Part shown: piece by piece, positions 1 through 10,970 of the stretch
Numbering within the stretch: position 1 is the stretch's first letter
How the letters are laid out: each line of letters opens with the position of its first letter
Assembly (NCBI GenBank): GCA_029718625.1
Contig: CM056391.1
Span: forward strand, 2,884,579 to 2,948,578
DNA from: Synaphobranchus kaupii
Lineage: Eukaryota > Chordata > Actinopteri > Anguilliformes > Synaphobranchidae
Direction: 5' to 3'
Length of the DNA stretch: 64,000 bases
Made by a program: the position numbers and the translations under genes
The notes under the pieces: generated by a model
Database searches by the model: none
Told to the model about the DNA's origin: nothing
The model's input: only the letters and a program-made list of their open reading frames with translations

Positions 1-299
1 TCATTTTCACCTATTGGAATCCTTCATAAAACATGTTAAATGCACATTAAGGCAAAATGCTAAAATCACAAAATACTGTATGCAGGGAGATTATAAATTA
101 TGTGGTGCCATAGAAACAAATATTGACTTGCTTAATGTCCCCTTCCCACTTACACTGAACAGCACTGAGCTTTATTAAAATAAACAGACAACTATTTACC
201 TTTCAGATGACCTAACCTTTACAACGCTACAGTTCCCAGGTCAAAGTTTTGCTTATGGAGAGGTGGTAAACCAACAACCAACTGCTCCCCCCCTCCTTT

Positions 300-1062
300 G
301 CTTTAAAGCACAGCTGAACTTTGGTAGAACTTTGGGTTGTGTAGTTACCTGGCCATGATATGAGTCCAAATGGTGGCAAAATATGTTCGTTAGTTGCTCT
401 GTGCTCCCCTGGGGTGATAATCCAGAATAGGTTATTTGTCGCTGTCCATTCACTTTTATAGGGCAGCTAAAATGGTCTCAAAATGACACTTCTAGCACGT
501 ATACGAACGTGAATGAAGTGGATTCTGTCAATACAAACAATAACCAGTACTCGCACGTATTTTTATTTATTTTTATTAAATGGCCCTTTCCTGGCTTTTT
601 CGTATTTTATTTGGAACATAGATCCGGTAGGTAATTCTTACAACAGAAACCACTCATTGGTCCAAATTTCCACGGAAGCAAGCGTTCCTGGTATATATGA
701 TGGTAAACAAACCGGCCTGCCGACATTTTGCTAGTCTTTTTTGGTAGCTTGTTAACAACATTGAAGAAAATAGTATATAATATAAATAACTTTAATTACA
801 CAGAAAAAAATACGCATAAGGACTGGTTATTGTTTGTATTGACAGAATCCGCTTCGTTCTTGTTCGTATACGTGCTAGAAGTGTCCTTTTAAGACCATTT
901 TAGGTGCCCTATAGAAGTGAATGGACAGCGACAAATACCCTATTCTGGATTATCACCCCAGGAGAGCACAGAGCAACTAACAAACATATTCCGCCACCAT
1001 TTGGACTCATATCATGGCCAGGTAACTACACAACCCAAAGTTCAGTTGTGGTTTAAGAGTAA
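300..1062. mobile_element. Foldback/long-TIR DNA element
   Basis: The segment at about 310-565 reappears in inverted orientation at about 805-1055, with a unique centre of about 240 bp. Both arms contain the same stretch (for example CTGGATTATCACCCC in the right arm at 943-957 and its reverse complement in the left arm). They diverge by scattered substitutions and small indels, so the element is not recent. No transposase frame is visible. Short open frames in the two arms are mirror images of each other, not genes. The structure fits a foldback or long-terminal-inverted-repeat non-autonomous DNA transposon. The exact ends and any target duplication could not be fixed. Confidence 0.6.
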
Positions 1063-1134
1063 GATAACAAACAGACAACCAACTGGTCACCATTCCTGGT
1101 TTAGGATTGAGATAGTAAACAGACAGCCAAGTAC

Positions 1135-1889
1135 AAGGGAGTGTGGATAAACGGGCAGGAGAATAGAGGTAGTGTGGTCTAAGGGAGTGTGGATAAACGG
1201 GCAGGAGAATAGAGGTAGTGTGGTCTAAGGGAATGTGGATAAACGGGCAGGAGAATAGAGGTAGTGTGGTCTAAGGGAGTGTGGATAAACGGGCAGGAAA
1301 AGAGAGGTAGTGTGGTCTAAGGGAGTGTGGATAAACGGGCAGGAGAATAGAGGTAATGTGGTCTAAGGGAGCGTGGATAAACGGGCAGGAGAAGAGAGGT
1401 AGTGTGGTCTAAGGGAGTGTGGATAAACGGGCAGGAGAATAGAGGAAATGTGGTCTAAGGGAGCGTGGATAGACGGGCAGGAGAATAGAGGTTGTGTGGT
1501 CTAAGGGAGTGTGGATAAACGAGCAGGAGAATAGAGGAAATGTGGTCTAAGGGAGTGTGGATAAACGGGCAGGAGAATAGAGGTTGTGTGGTCTAAGGGA
1601 GTGTGGATAAACGAGCAGGAGAATAGAGGTAGTGTGGTCTAAGGGAGTGTGGATAAACGGGCAGGAGAAGAGAGGTAGTGTGGTCTAAGGAAGCGTGGAT
1701 AAACGGGCAGGAGAAGAGAGGTAGTGTGGTCTAAGGGAGTGTGGATAAACGGGCAGGAGAAGAGAGGTAGTGTGGTCTAAGGGAGTGTGGATAAACGGGC
1801 AGGAGAAGAGAGGTAGTGTGGTCTAAGGGAGTGTGGATAAACGGGCAGGAGAAGAGAGGTAGTGTGGTCTAAGGGAGTGTGGATAAACG
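1135..1889. repeat. 46-bp minisatellite, about 16 copies
   Basis: A 46-bp unit beginning GGGAGTGTGGATAAACGGGC and ending GTAGTGTGGTCTAA is repeated head to tail about 16 times. A few positions vary between units (AATAG/AAGAG, GGTAG/GGAAA/GGTTG, GTGTGG/GCGTGG). The array stops 8 bp from the splice donor of the RING-CH exon, inside the downstream intron of that minus-strand gene. On the sense strand the unit is pyrimidine-rich. Confidence 0.95.
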
Positions 1890-1898
1890 CGCGGCTAC

Positions 1899-2079
1899 CT
1901 TGCGCAGCGGCTTCAGTTGCGTCTCCATGATGAAGTCGTACTTGCACAGCTCGCAGCAGCGAGTGTCGGAGCTCTTGATCCACTGGTGCAGGCAGCCCTG
2001 GTGCACGAAGCGCAGGCTCCCCGTGCAGCGGCAGGGAGTGATGAGGGGGCACTCTTCATCCCCCTCGCAGTGGCAGATC
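1899..2079 (-). CDS. marchf1: MARCHF1/8 RING-CH domain exon
   Basis: This exon encodes nearly all of the RING-CH zinc domain of a membrane-bound E3 ubiquitin ligase. That family uses the domain to recruit an E2 and to ubiquitinate transmembrane clients such as MHC class II and CD86. The exon is 181 nt: one base completing a split Arg codon, then 60 codons from [10 protein letters not shown] to ETQLKPLRK. The acceptor is CCCCCGCAG|G and the donor AAG|GTAGCC, which is weak (C at +5). Numbering the short form from the exon-2 ATG, the zinc ligands are C75 (from the preceding exon), C78, C92, C94, H102, C105, C118 and C121, with W109 in the E2-binding helix. The motif is complete. As I recall the family, the RHS residues (CRCTG, LRFVHQ, LHQW, KYDF) resemble MARCHF1 more than MARCHF8. 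The following exon with the two membrane spans is not in the window. Confidence 0.93.
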
Positions 2080-3154
2080 CTGCGGGGGACGGAAAACCAC
2101 AGCGGTGAGCCCCGGGACCGTCGCTCGCTCGCTGACATCGCATCAACTCTACAGGAGGGTTTCCCCTCTCCTCATAAAGTACTCTAGAACGGGCTCGTGC
2201 CTTTTTCTCAAGATTCAAAAACTTTTATTGTCCGTTAATGCAGACTTATTGCGCGGATTTATAGCGGCAGCATCCGCCAAACTGTAAACTGCGAGGAAAA
2301 GACGTCGTGCGCACCGTTATGGAAAGTGAGTGAAAAATCCTGAGTAGAGGATTATGCAAAAATGTATTGTTTTGTTTTATTAAACGACAGATGGAGAACG
2401 TGCGAAAAGCTAAAATATTAAGGCTTCGGTCACAGGTGGACCATCGTCGGCGCATGGGCGCCATCAACAATAACGCTCTCTCCCCGCCCCCCGGCACTTT
2501 TATTCTGCCAGTTTTATCCAAGACACGCAGCTCTGCTGGACCCTTTCACATGCTGTTAGCCCGTTAGCATCCCACCCCTATAGAGCACTGCTGTCTGCCT
2601 ACAACTCCATCTGAGACTATTCAATGTTAACAGACCTCTATCTACAAAATGCACAAACGCTCTTTGAAAAAGGGATCAAATGGATATTTAGAAATGTAAC
2701 AATACAACACTATGAGAATGCAGTGCAGTGATAGAGAAATATGTCCTCTGTAATTTTAGAGAAGGCAGATAAAACCACAACCACCCAGTAAGCAAATCTA
2801 GGCCAGGAATGTATTTTTCTCTGTTCAACGAGCGCTGTGTTTTTCTTCCTTATTTTGGCTGTTTCAAATTTATATCTTAAGGCAACACAGCAAAAAAAAG
2901 AAAAGAAAAGCTCACTGATATTCAACTGCAATAAGAAAATAAATTATACAGCCACCGAGATCAATGGTTTAATTACATCAAAAGCTCTTCACCATATTAA
3001 ATATTAGCTTGATTAAAGGATGTTTTGTGGCACAGAAACAACACAAGAAATAATATAAAGCAACACGCTGGAAACGGATTTTCCCCACTCCACAGTATCA
3101 AATAAAGACATTCTCTCATCTCAGCTGTGAAAACTGTAGCACACTGTGAGGAGG

Positions 3155-3215
<61 letters not shown>

Positions 3216-3871
3216 AGGGAGTAAGAGAATGGGAGGGAGGGAGAGAAGGAGAGAGAAAGAGAGGAGGTTTGAAAGAGAGAGAAGGAGAGAGATAGAGAAA
3301 GAGTGAGAGAAAGGGAGGGAGAGAGAAAGAGGGAAAGAGACTGAGAGATGGAGGGTGAGAGAGAGAGAAAGAGCGAGAGCAATAGAGAGAGAGAGCGGCC
3401 AAGTGGGAAGTGGAACCTGCCTGTTACCCAGAAGCCTTTGTGCTGTTACAGCTCTGCAGCACAAATGCAGAAATGCATTTACCAAAATGCTTAACCAGAC
3501 GGGAAATGCTACCAGAAAAAAAAAAAAGAAGTGTGACACCACCCATTTAAAAGCCTCTACTTAACATATCCTCCTCATGGTTAAAGCACCGACGAGCACC
3601 TTATCTCGGCACTGTGACTTGATTGGACGTGTCAAAATCTGTCACATTAATATGCAGCCAATATTAAGTTGGCATTTATACTGACGGGCTCTTGAAAACA
3701 TTTTGATGGGTGGCCTCCGTTTAGAGCACCGCGATTCGTTAATCCAACTGTCAACTACGTCTTGGATTGGCGAATTCCCTTCCAGAACATGGGCGGGTGT
3801 AACGCAGTTGTGGGGATACTTGTCTAGCAGGGGAGGCTACTTCCCTTCAGGGTGCTACAAAGCGGACTGAC
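2080..3871 (-). other. Intron between cassette and RING exons
   Basis: This is the gap between the donor CAG|GTCAGT at 3871 and the acceptor CCCCCGCAG at 2080. Apart from the purine-rich tract at 3159-3395 it holds no recognised gene. The 181-residue Leu/Ser open frame crossing it is translated microsatellite. Bases 3590-3800 are unique sequence of moderate GC with no repeat signature that I could identify. Confidence 0.85.
3159..3395. repeat. (GA)n microsatellite and GA-rich tract
   Basis: A pure (GA) run at about 3159-3211 is followed by some 180 bp of imperfect GAGA/GGGA sequence. On the sense (minus) strand of the MARCHF gene this is a (CU)-rich tract, starting about 475 nt downstream of the cassette-exon donor. 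Confidence 0.95.
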
Positions 3872-4645
3872 CTGCACACTTCTAACTCATCGTCCGAACG
3901 CTGGTGCTGTTGGCCTGCGCTGCTGTGATTGGCCGACCTCAGGGCCGGGGGGTCGGAGGGGGAGGACGGGGCGGGCGTAGCGGGCGGGGCGGATAGGGCG
4001 TCCTCCCCGGACCCACACTCCTCGTACACCCTGGCGATGCGATCCTCCTCTTGAGGGGAGGAGCTTCCGGGTTTCAGCCCACTGGTCAGAATCTCCCCCG
4101 AGCTCCCGGACCTCCCCTTCTGCGAGGAACGGGCGGGGCTCGGCTGGCGCTCTTCCTTATTGGTGGAGGGTTTCCGCCGGTTCTTTAGGCCTGAGCGGCC
4201 GGCCTCACCCTGCCCTGTGGACGGGGAGGCGAGCGTCTCCTTGTTCATTTTGGGGCCGTCGTCAGAGCCCACGGACAGTAGCTCTATGTCCTGCTCGCTC
4301 TCCCAGGCCTGCTCCCGCCCCTTACTGGAGCGGCTCCGCCTCCGGCCCCTCCTCAGCCGCTCGCGACTCCGGCTGTGCGCCTCCCGCCAGCTCTCCTCCT
4401 CGTCCGAGGAGGTGGAGGAGTCTCTGTCCCGCCGGAGGTCGCCGCGGTTCCCGGGGAGCTCCTCCGGGGGGGGTTCGGAGCCCCCGCTGTTTTCGCCGGG
4501 TCCCCGTTTTGCCGGGACGTCCCGTTTCCTCCTCTGCCTCTTTTTCACCTGCCTCTTACCCGGCTGCTGGCCCGCGGGGGACAGAACCGTGACCGGGGTG
4601 GACTCAATGAGGTCCTCCTCCACTTTGGGCAGAGGCCCGCAGGGG
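3872..4645 (-). CDS. marchf1: MARCHF1/8 long-isoform cassette exon
   Basis: This is a 774-nt exon (258 codons) with acceptor CCCCCCCTGCCCAG|C and donor GTGTGCAG|GTCAGT. It enters and leaves in phase 2, so it can be included or skipped without a frame change. Joined to the 6011-6090 exon it reads DIC-S-PCGPLPKVEED; joined to the RING exon it ends DDELEVC-R-ICHCEG. The encoded segment looks disordered: a basic run (KRQVKKRQRRKR), a Ser/acidic stretch (SSTSSDEEES), an RS-like stretch (SRSRERLRRGRRRSRSS), and a Pro/Ala-rich tail. No folded domain or membrane segment is visible. From general knowledge, long MARCHF1/8 isoforms carry a large exon at this place. A nuclear-signal or phosphorylation role is only inference. 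GC content is much higher than in the surrounding introns. The two 100-200 residue plus-strand frames over this exon are shadows. Confidence 0.85.
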
Positions 4646-4938
4646 CTGGGCAGGGGGGGCGGAGCCACACGGAGGTGGAGGCGGAGCCAGAGAAAGCATG
4701 CAGAGATGGAGAATGAACAGATGGAGAGGTGGAGAATGGGGGGAAAAAGGAGGTGAAGTGATAGACAGACAGACATGGGGGAAGGCTCACAAGCATATGG
4801 AGGTTTAACTGGGGTTCAGACTTGGGGCTGTGCTTCTTTTAGGGGCCGTGATTTCGCTTCTTTTAGGGGCCGTGATTTCGGATCTGCTTTTGGCAGATTG
4901 CTATTTCTTTCTTCATATTTTGGAATGCCCAGTCATAT

Positions 4939-4939
4939 T

Positions 4940-4975
<36 letters not shown>

Positions 4976-5028
4976 GTCACACACACACGCAGTCACACAC
5001 ACACGCAGTCACACACGCGCACACACAA

Positions 5029-5094
<66 letters not shown>

Positions 5095-5150
5095 GCAGTC
5101 ACACACACACGCAGTCACACACACACGCAGTCACACACGCGCACACACAA

Positions 5151-5239
<89 letters not shown>

Positions 5240-5247
5240 CACACACA
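4939..5247. repeat. Compound (CA)n microsatellite
   Basis: About 310 bp of (CA)n is interrupted by CGCAGTCA and CGCGCACACACAATCA motifs. The pattern of three CGCAGTCA interruptions followed by the CGCGCA..CAATCA block occurs twice (about 4970-5035 and 5094-5155), so a unit of roughly 125 bp has been duplicated inside the array. It reads as (UG)n in the MARCHF pre-mRNA, 294 nt upstream of the cassette acceptor. Confidence 0.95.
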
Positions 5248-5402
5248 CACCCCAGTCATATTGTGATCTCATAGTCATGCATCTCCACAGAGGTGTGAGC
5301 TTTCCTAAGGACCGTAAGGATGTGATCTTTTCCCAGTTAATCAGGACAGCTACTGATTTTCATACACTAAATGTCTCCTCAAGCACACACGCATGCATAC
5401 AT

Positions 5403-5455
<53 letters not shown>

Positions 5456-5515
5456 GTCACACACACACACGCGCACACACGCGCACACACAGTCACACAC
5501 ACACGCACACACACA
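5403..5515. repeat. (CA)n microsatellite
   Basis: A nearly pure CA run of about 50 bp is followed by CA with CG and CAGTCA interruptions. It lies in the same intron as the 4939-5247 array and is (UG)n in the transcript. Confidence 0.95.
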
Positions 5516-6010
5516 CAAAATGCACCCACGTGCACACACACGCGCACTCTCTGACAGACAGCTGATAGCAAGAGAGAAGGTTCAGCGTTAAAGGCAAATA
5601 ATTGTGACCTCAGAGAATTAGGATCTGAAAATGCTCCATCTCCTGATTAAGCAGGGACAGTTGCACAGCTGTGACCTGGGCTGGGGCACGACCCCGAGCC
5701 GCTGCTCGAGCGCTCAAGAGCCCATGAATTGCTGTTGTTTGAACAGCGACTGTCCACTGAGTTTGCAATGTCATCTGATGATACTGAAGCCCAATTTCAC
5801 CCCAAAAGAAAAATCCAACAAAAAAAAACAACAACAACAAACCGATTTGATAAGCACTGGAATTTGATGGTATGACTGTAAGAGTAAAGTCAGAACGAAT
5901 GTTAGATACAGAGGACAACGCAGAGGAGAAAGTGCAGTGCAGTATAGGGCATAAAGGTTCACGTGAATCGGATTCACTTGTCAAAAAAAAAAAAACTTGC
6001 CACCACCTAC

Positions 6011-6090
6011 CTGCAAATGTCCTGAGAGGAGGGAGTAATTGAGGTCCGAGAAACACTGGTGTGGCCCAGTCCTGTCGTTGAACTACTCGC
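6011..6090 (-). CDS. marchf1: MARCHF1/8 exon ending in first RING Cys
   Basis: This 80-nt exon has acceptor GTCGTTGCAG|G and donor TTTGCAG|GTAGGT. It encodes 26 residues (ASSSTTGLGHTSVSRTSITP then SSQDIC) plus two bases (AG) of a split codon. In the short form AG joins G from the RING exon to give Arg (QDICRICHCEG). In the long form it joins C of the cassette to give Ser. The final Cys is the first zinc ligand of the RING-CH domain in the short isoform. The SRTSITPSSQDICR end resembles my recollection of MARCHF8, while other exons look like MARCHF1. No open-frame search would find this exon. I recognised it from splice sites and the family peptide. Confidence 0.9.
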
Positions 6091-6751
6091 CTGCAACGAC
6101 CAATCGTATAGCATCACTTGTTTCTTACAGAAATGCATCACTGGAGCTAATCAAGTCGATTATAAAACGGTTATGGTCGTAAACCTGGTCATGGCTCCAG
6201 CAGAAAACAGAAATGAGTGCGATAGCAGAAAGAAAGAACTAGGTGTAAGAGCAGAGAAAGTGAAACTAGATTCAGGAAGGACTTTGATGGACCGGCTGCT
6301 TGTGGCTTAACCTTTTAAATGCTGTTCTTGGGCCTGTGGCTTTGCATGGCTACCAAATGAGTCATTATTTAATATTTGTTTTATGTATGTTTCTAAACTG
6401 ATATTAACCTTGTTTCTTGCATAGGGTAAGCTGATGCAGGTCTCACTTGAGAATTAGATACTTTATCTCACCGATATGGGTGTTAATAAAACAATTTTAA
6501 AAAAAGTGGTTGTCACCTTATTTTCAGGTAAATTTCTCCATGAACCCCGAAAATGAACAAAAAAAAAGGTATTAAACAATGTCCTTATTAAATACTGACT
6601 CTGCTTTTTTTTGTGGAAAACACATTGTAGCTGGACGTGGGTAGACAACCATGCAAAAAAAAGCTCTAAAGCTGAGCCCTTTGTGAATGATGTGGTATCA
6701 TCGATTATGCTCCTGTTTTACGCAATAGGAGGGAAAACACATTGCCGTTAC

Positions 6752-6802
6752 CTTGGAGATGTTGCTGGATCGACTCCCTGAACGCTTGGGCGGTTTCTCG
6801 CT
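6752..6802 (-). CDS. marchf1: MARCHF1/8 small exon (SRSSNISK)
   Basis: This 51-nt exon is in frame 0-0 and encodes SEKPPKRSGSRSSNISK. The acceptor is TTTTCTGTACCCTCAG|A and the donor CAAG|GTAACG. It lies in the cytoplasmic N-terminal region upstream of the RING. The Ser/Arg/Lys-rich peptide ending SRSSNISK matches the conserved N-terminal segment of vertebrate MARCHF1 (MARCHF8 has a similar SSNISK). It joins in phase to the ATG exon (KSKDGE|SEKPPK) and to ASSSTTG downstream. Other first exons are known in this family, so this exon probably also serves as the common second coding exon for alternative starts not found here. Confidence 0.88.
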
Positions 6803-9800
6803 CTGAGGGTACAGAAAAGACAGAGCCTCATGAGAAAATCTGCACATTCATTCCCGACAAGGAAATAAAGACATCGCAAAAAGTACAAAATACCTAAATA
6901 TATACGTAAACAACACTGGTTACTGCAAACAAAATGCCTATTCTTTATTATTTTTCATAAATATAGTGAATTTAGTGTCTGGGTTTGTAAACATTTAGTC
7001 AAATGCTTATTGGTCGCACAATATAAAGCTATGCTGTTATTTATTTCATGTTCAGAGAAGTGTGGTTCTAAATAAGGAAGTGCTGTTTCGCTGGAAGCCA
7101 TATGACACATACATTCTCAAGAGCAGTAATGAATACATCCCTTTATGGGAATTAACAGAAGCAAACAACAATGGAATTTCAGCCGGGAAGCAGCATTTAA
7201 AGGTGTTGAACGCGGGAAAACGAAACAGGGCGTGTTTTTTTCTCGGAACCTTACGGAGACGGGCGGAGTTGAGCGGCATGAACGCTATGCACGTTTACTG
7301 CAGTGTCAGTCTGACTACACTCAGCTGTATTCCCGGAGTATATTGTAGTTACGTGCTAGAGGTGCCAAAAGCGCTGACATTATGTTACACAACTGAATAA
7401 CTTTGGATAAACTCTGATCCTATCGGCCATTCACACTCCGAGACCGTGTCCGTTATCACATTTGTGCTGGAACCGACTCTGTACTTCCAAATAAATATTC
7501 ACAATATCATGCTGCGATGCTCTTGGTGAAATGCTCACACTGATAAATGCATGAATCCGTAATTATCTACGCAACCAATTAACACGAAGGGCGTGTGTTA
7601 AAGACGTGAAAGCTAACGTGCATGGAAAAAAACAAACAAATAGACCAGTCATTTGATATACACCAAAATAAAGAAAAGCTAGCCTACTCATATGTCCAGC
7701 ATATTTTGCATTACACCTGTGTATTCCATAAAAATAAATATAAATATAGTTGGCATGCTGATTGGAAACTTATTTGCAATCAATTTGTCTCTACTTATGG
7801 GGCGATTAAAAAGGACATTGGTGAGATATTTCTAGAAAGTGGTTTAGAAAGCCTGAACCACGCTGATGAGTGAAAAATGACAGCCCAGGATGAGGAGTAA
7901 CACTTGTGTTTTATGTTTAGATTATTGGAAAGCCATTCCAGTTAAATTACTGACATGACGAGGTTAATTAATTAATGAAGAAGTTAGAAAAAAGCTTTTC
8001 AATTCAATCCACGTGCATAACACCAACTGACGTCCGTTAGTAATGCATTCCGTGTGTGTATCCAACCAACCAGCCGTAAAATCATTACTGGCAACAACAT
8101 TAGATTATCAGTCTGATCCAAAAAAGAATCTGCTGTTGTTATTTATTATATATTAAAGTTAAAGACGAATTAACACTAGTATCTATTTTCAGGCTTATAT
8201 TAAGGGGTAAAACTTGTCGAAAATATTATCAGCACTTTGTAAATGTACAGTGGAATTGATATGATGTACAGAAGTGGTATATAGCATCACACAAATACAA
8301 TGAAAATATCAGCTTCATTATAACAAGCTGTTGCTTTTCAAAGTACCCCATCCATGCTCTCAATGTGGTAAGAAAATTATTACACGCCTTGTGTTAGAAA
8401 ATGTTACAGGAATTAAATTAAATTGGACCTGCTAATACAATTTGTGATGTTCAAAAGTAAAATTTTTAGAACAGTAACTGATGTGTACCCGTTTTAACAG
8501 ACCAAGGCTTAAGGATTTTGTTCAGCATCACTGTTTCATTGTATTGTCATTTTAATGTTGTCTTGCGTGTCATTGTGTATTTGTACTGGTGTATACTGCT
8601 TTCTTGCAGGTCCCCCTTGAAAAAGAGATGACCATGACAAATAAAGGATATTATAAAATACGAAAATGTATATATTTCTGTAAAGTCAATAGGCGTACGT
8701 ATGTGCAGGACCTACTCAAATAACCTATAAGTTGGTATCAAGTAAACTTGAAAAATGGCGGCCTTCTGATGAGGTGAGTTTACAAACGCTTTCTCCACGT
8801 CCAGTCCAACACTTTCTCAGGGTTTCATTCTCTCATAGGAAATACCTATAAATGTTTAAAAAAAATTTTTTTTTTTACATACTCAGTGGTATTATTTCAC
8901 ATGTGCAATCGTTCTTCAGTGCGGCGCTATCATTTCCGTTCATATTCGGCGTTCGCTGAAACAAGCAAAAAATGTAATGATGCATCGTTTATCTTTCCGT
9001 GCCGGTGATAGCTCTAAATAATTCAAGCCGCATTCCCATATTTAATTTTACGTATAAATCATGACTGCTCATTTATCTTTATTTAAGCGACGTACCACTT
9101 TATATTTCAATTTTTCTATCGATTCATGCAGGCAGAAATTGAGCCCGCGCGCGGATACACAACCCTACGCCCTTGTGTGAAATGATGAATAGTCATTTGT
9201 CATAACAAAGATAAGCAGATATGCTGTCCTTGATCATTGTTCATAGACAAAGTAATTCACCACACAACATTACTCTTCATGGAGTAGGCTATGTACGTGC
9301 CACTCCCGTGAAACCGCTGATGCACCCTTTGATACAACAACTAATGGAAAGTTGGAAACAATGAAATAAAGAAATCCACTTTACACAAGAGCCATGAAAC
9401 AAAAGTCTTAAGACAATAAAGGAGTGGTATTGGATTGTCTCAGAATCCAATATTATGCACAAAATTGACGAAGAAAAACAATCGCTCCTCAAATGTTATA
9501 TTTTGTCGTACAAACTGCGCAAATGGAGGAAGCAATGATATTTGTGAATGAAGGTTTTTATTTTACACTAGTAGACCTTCCGTTCCCTACATTCAACCAA
9601 TTAAGCACTGTAACCTTTCCCCCGCATGCACGGTCTCATTCAACCGACAGTCCGACACAACTCCAGATATACATACATGCACTCCCATTCTTTATTTTAG
9701 ACCACAAATAAGGGCCCCAATTGTTTTAGGACAGAGATATATTAGACCTTGTAACTACTTAATGGTAATGTCTATACACGTCATTGTAAAATTGAGTTAT

Positions 9801-10825
9801 CATTCTGTTTACAACCCACCAAAGTTGCCTTATAACAGTGATTCAGCGATACAGCATTGAGATGTTGGTCTTGATGGCTGAAACAGAGACACACTTGCCT
9901 ATAACTCTATTTTCAGACAGGCCTGCAATTTGCAATCTTTCCCATATGCATTCACCAGACTACCAAAAATAAAACTCCGTAATCTGCACTTGTAGCCTGT
10001 ATGGGCGATTTTGATTGCTGAAACGTGACATTTCAAAATCCTTTAAGAAATTATTCTTCAAGATATAAATCAAATGCTCGCAAAACTACGTCCATCACAC
10101 ACAGACACACACAGACACACACTCACGCGTGCGCGCATACACACCCACACACATTTCCACCTGAGTGGCAGACTCATATTTTTGAACCGGACAATAATTT
10201 TAATTCCGTTTTACAGCTGAAGTGAGGACTCGCACAGTGTAATCCTGGTCGTTGTAGCAGCACAGAATGACCACATACTGTACATACGGGTCTTTACTAC
10301 AGTGGATTTCAGGCGTCTCACTCTGCCAGACACTTCAAAAACAAGAGATTTTGACAAGCACTTAATTATTTAAATTGAGAAAAGTCACCAGAAAAAGATG
10401 AACCAGGTGAAAACAGGAAACAGATAACATGCACAGTGTACAGGAAATGCTCCCAAGCAGATGTAATGGCGCAATAACAGCACTATACCTGACACAGACC
10501 TTTCTTTGGGTGAGTTTACCACAGTATGCTGGTACTGTTGCTTCCATTTACCAGCCTGCTCCATAATAACCCCCCCCATGCACGGCCATCCTTTTACTGA
10601 AGAGAACCAGTTTTAACACAGAGAGAGTGTTAAAATTGGGCCTTAAAACACGACCGGTTAGGCATCACCTGTGGGTCGGGTTCCGGGTCCCCGCCTTCGA
10701 CTCCCACCTGCAGTTCCTCGCCCTGTTTGGGCCTGCACCCCACACCCTCGCTGTTACAGATGAACACCATCGTCCCACAGACGGGGCAGGGCAACGCCGT
10801 CGTGTCTTTTCAGTGCGAGCGCATG

Positions 10826-10970
10826 CCGGACGCGTGTACGCACGGGCGGGCGGGCGGGCGGGTCGGCTCTGGGGTTCTGGCTGGAGTCTGACCGCCGGAC
10901 GCGTGTACGCACGGGCGGGCGGGCGGGCGGGGTCGGCTCTGGGGTTTCTGGCTGGAGTCTGACCGCCGGA
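10826..10970. repeat. Duplicated 69/71-bp GC-rich unit
   Basis: A unit starting CCGGACGCGTGTACGCACGG, followed by a GGGC-rich run and then GTCGGCTCTGGGG, occurs twice in tandem (10826 and 10895), with the start of a third at 10966. The two copies differ by one G in the GGGC run and one T. The region is CpG-rich and G-quadruplex-prone. Confidence 0.85.

Larger units (their letters stand above)
4646..6010 (-). other. Intron upstream of the cassette exon
   Basis: This lies between the donor CAG|GTAGGT at 6010 and the cassette acceptor. It is dominated by two CA/TG microsatellite blocks (4939-5247 and 5403-5515), with unique sequence between 5516 and 6010. The long plus-strand frames of alternating His-Thr are translated CA repeat. 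Confidence 0.85.

Noticed and set aside
1135..1889. CRISPR-like regular repeat
   Set aside because: The 46-bp units are contiguous with no unique spacers, and the context is a vertebrate intron. It is a minisatellite.
2997..3542. 181-residue Leu/Ser frame on the minus strand
   Set aside because: It is a (GA)n tract read as Ser-Leu, lying in the intron between the cassette and RING exons.
4160..4756. Plus-strand frames of 198 and 113 residues
   Set aside because: They are opposite-strand shadows of the GC-rich cassette exon, with no family resemblance.
4646..4776. Upstream extension of the cassette frame starting with Met at 4776
   Set aside because: The family splice pattern and a pyrimidine-tract acceptor at 4646 in the right phase show that the sequence above 4645 is intronic. 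The alternative would be an extra first exon, with no support.
4775..5591. Open frames of 163 and 253 residues rich in His-Thr
   Set aside because: They are translations of (CA)n microsatellite in an intron, with no non-repeat domain.
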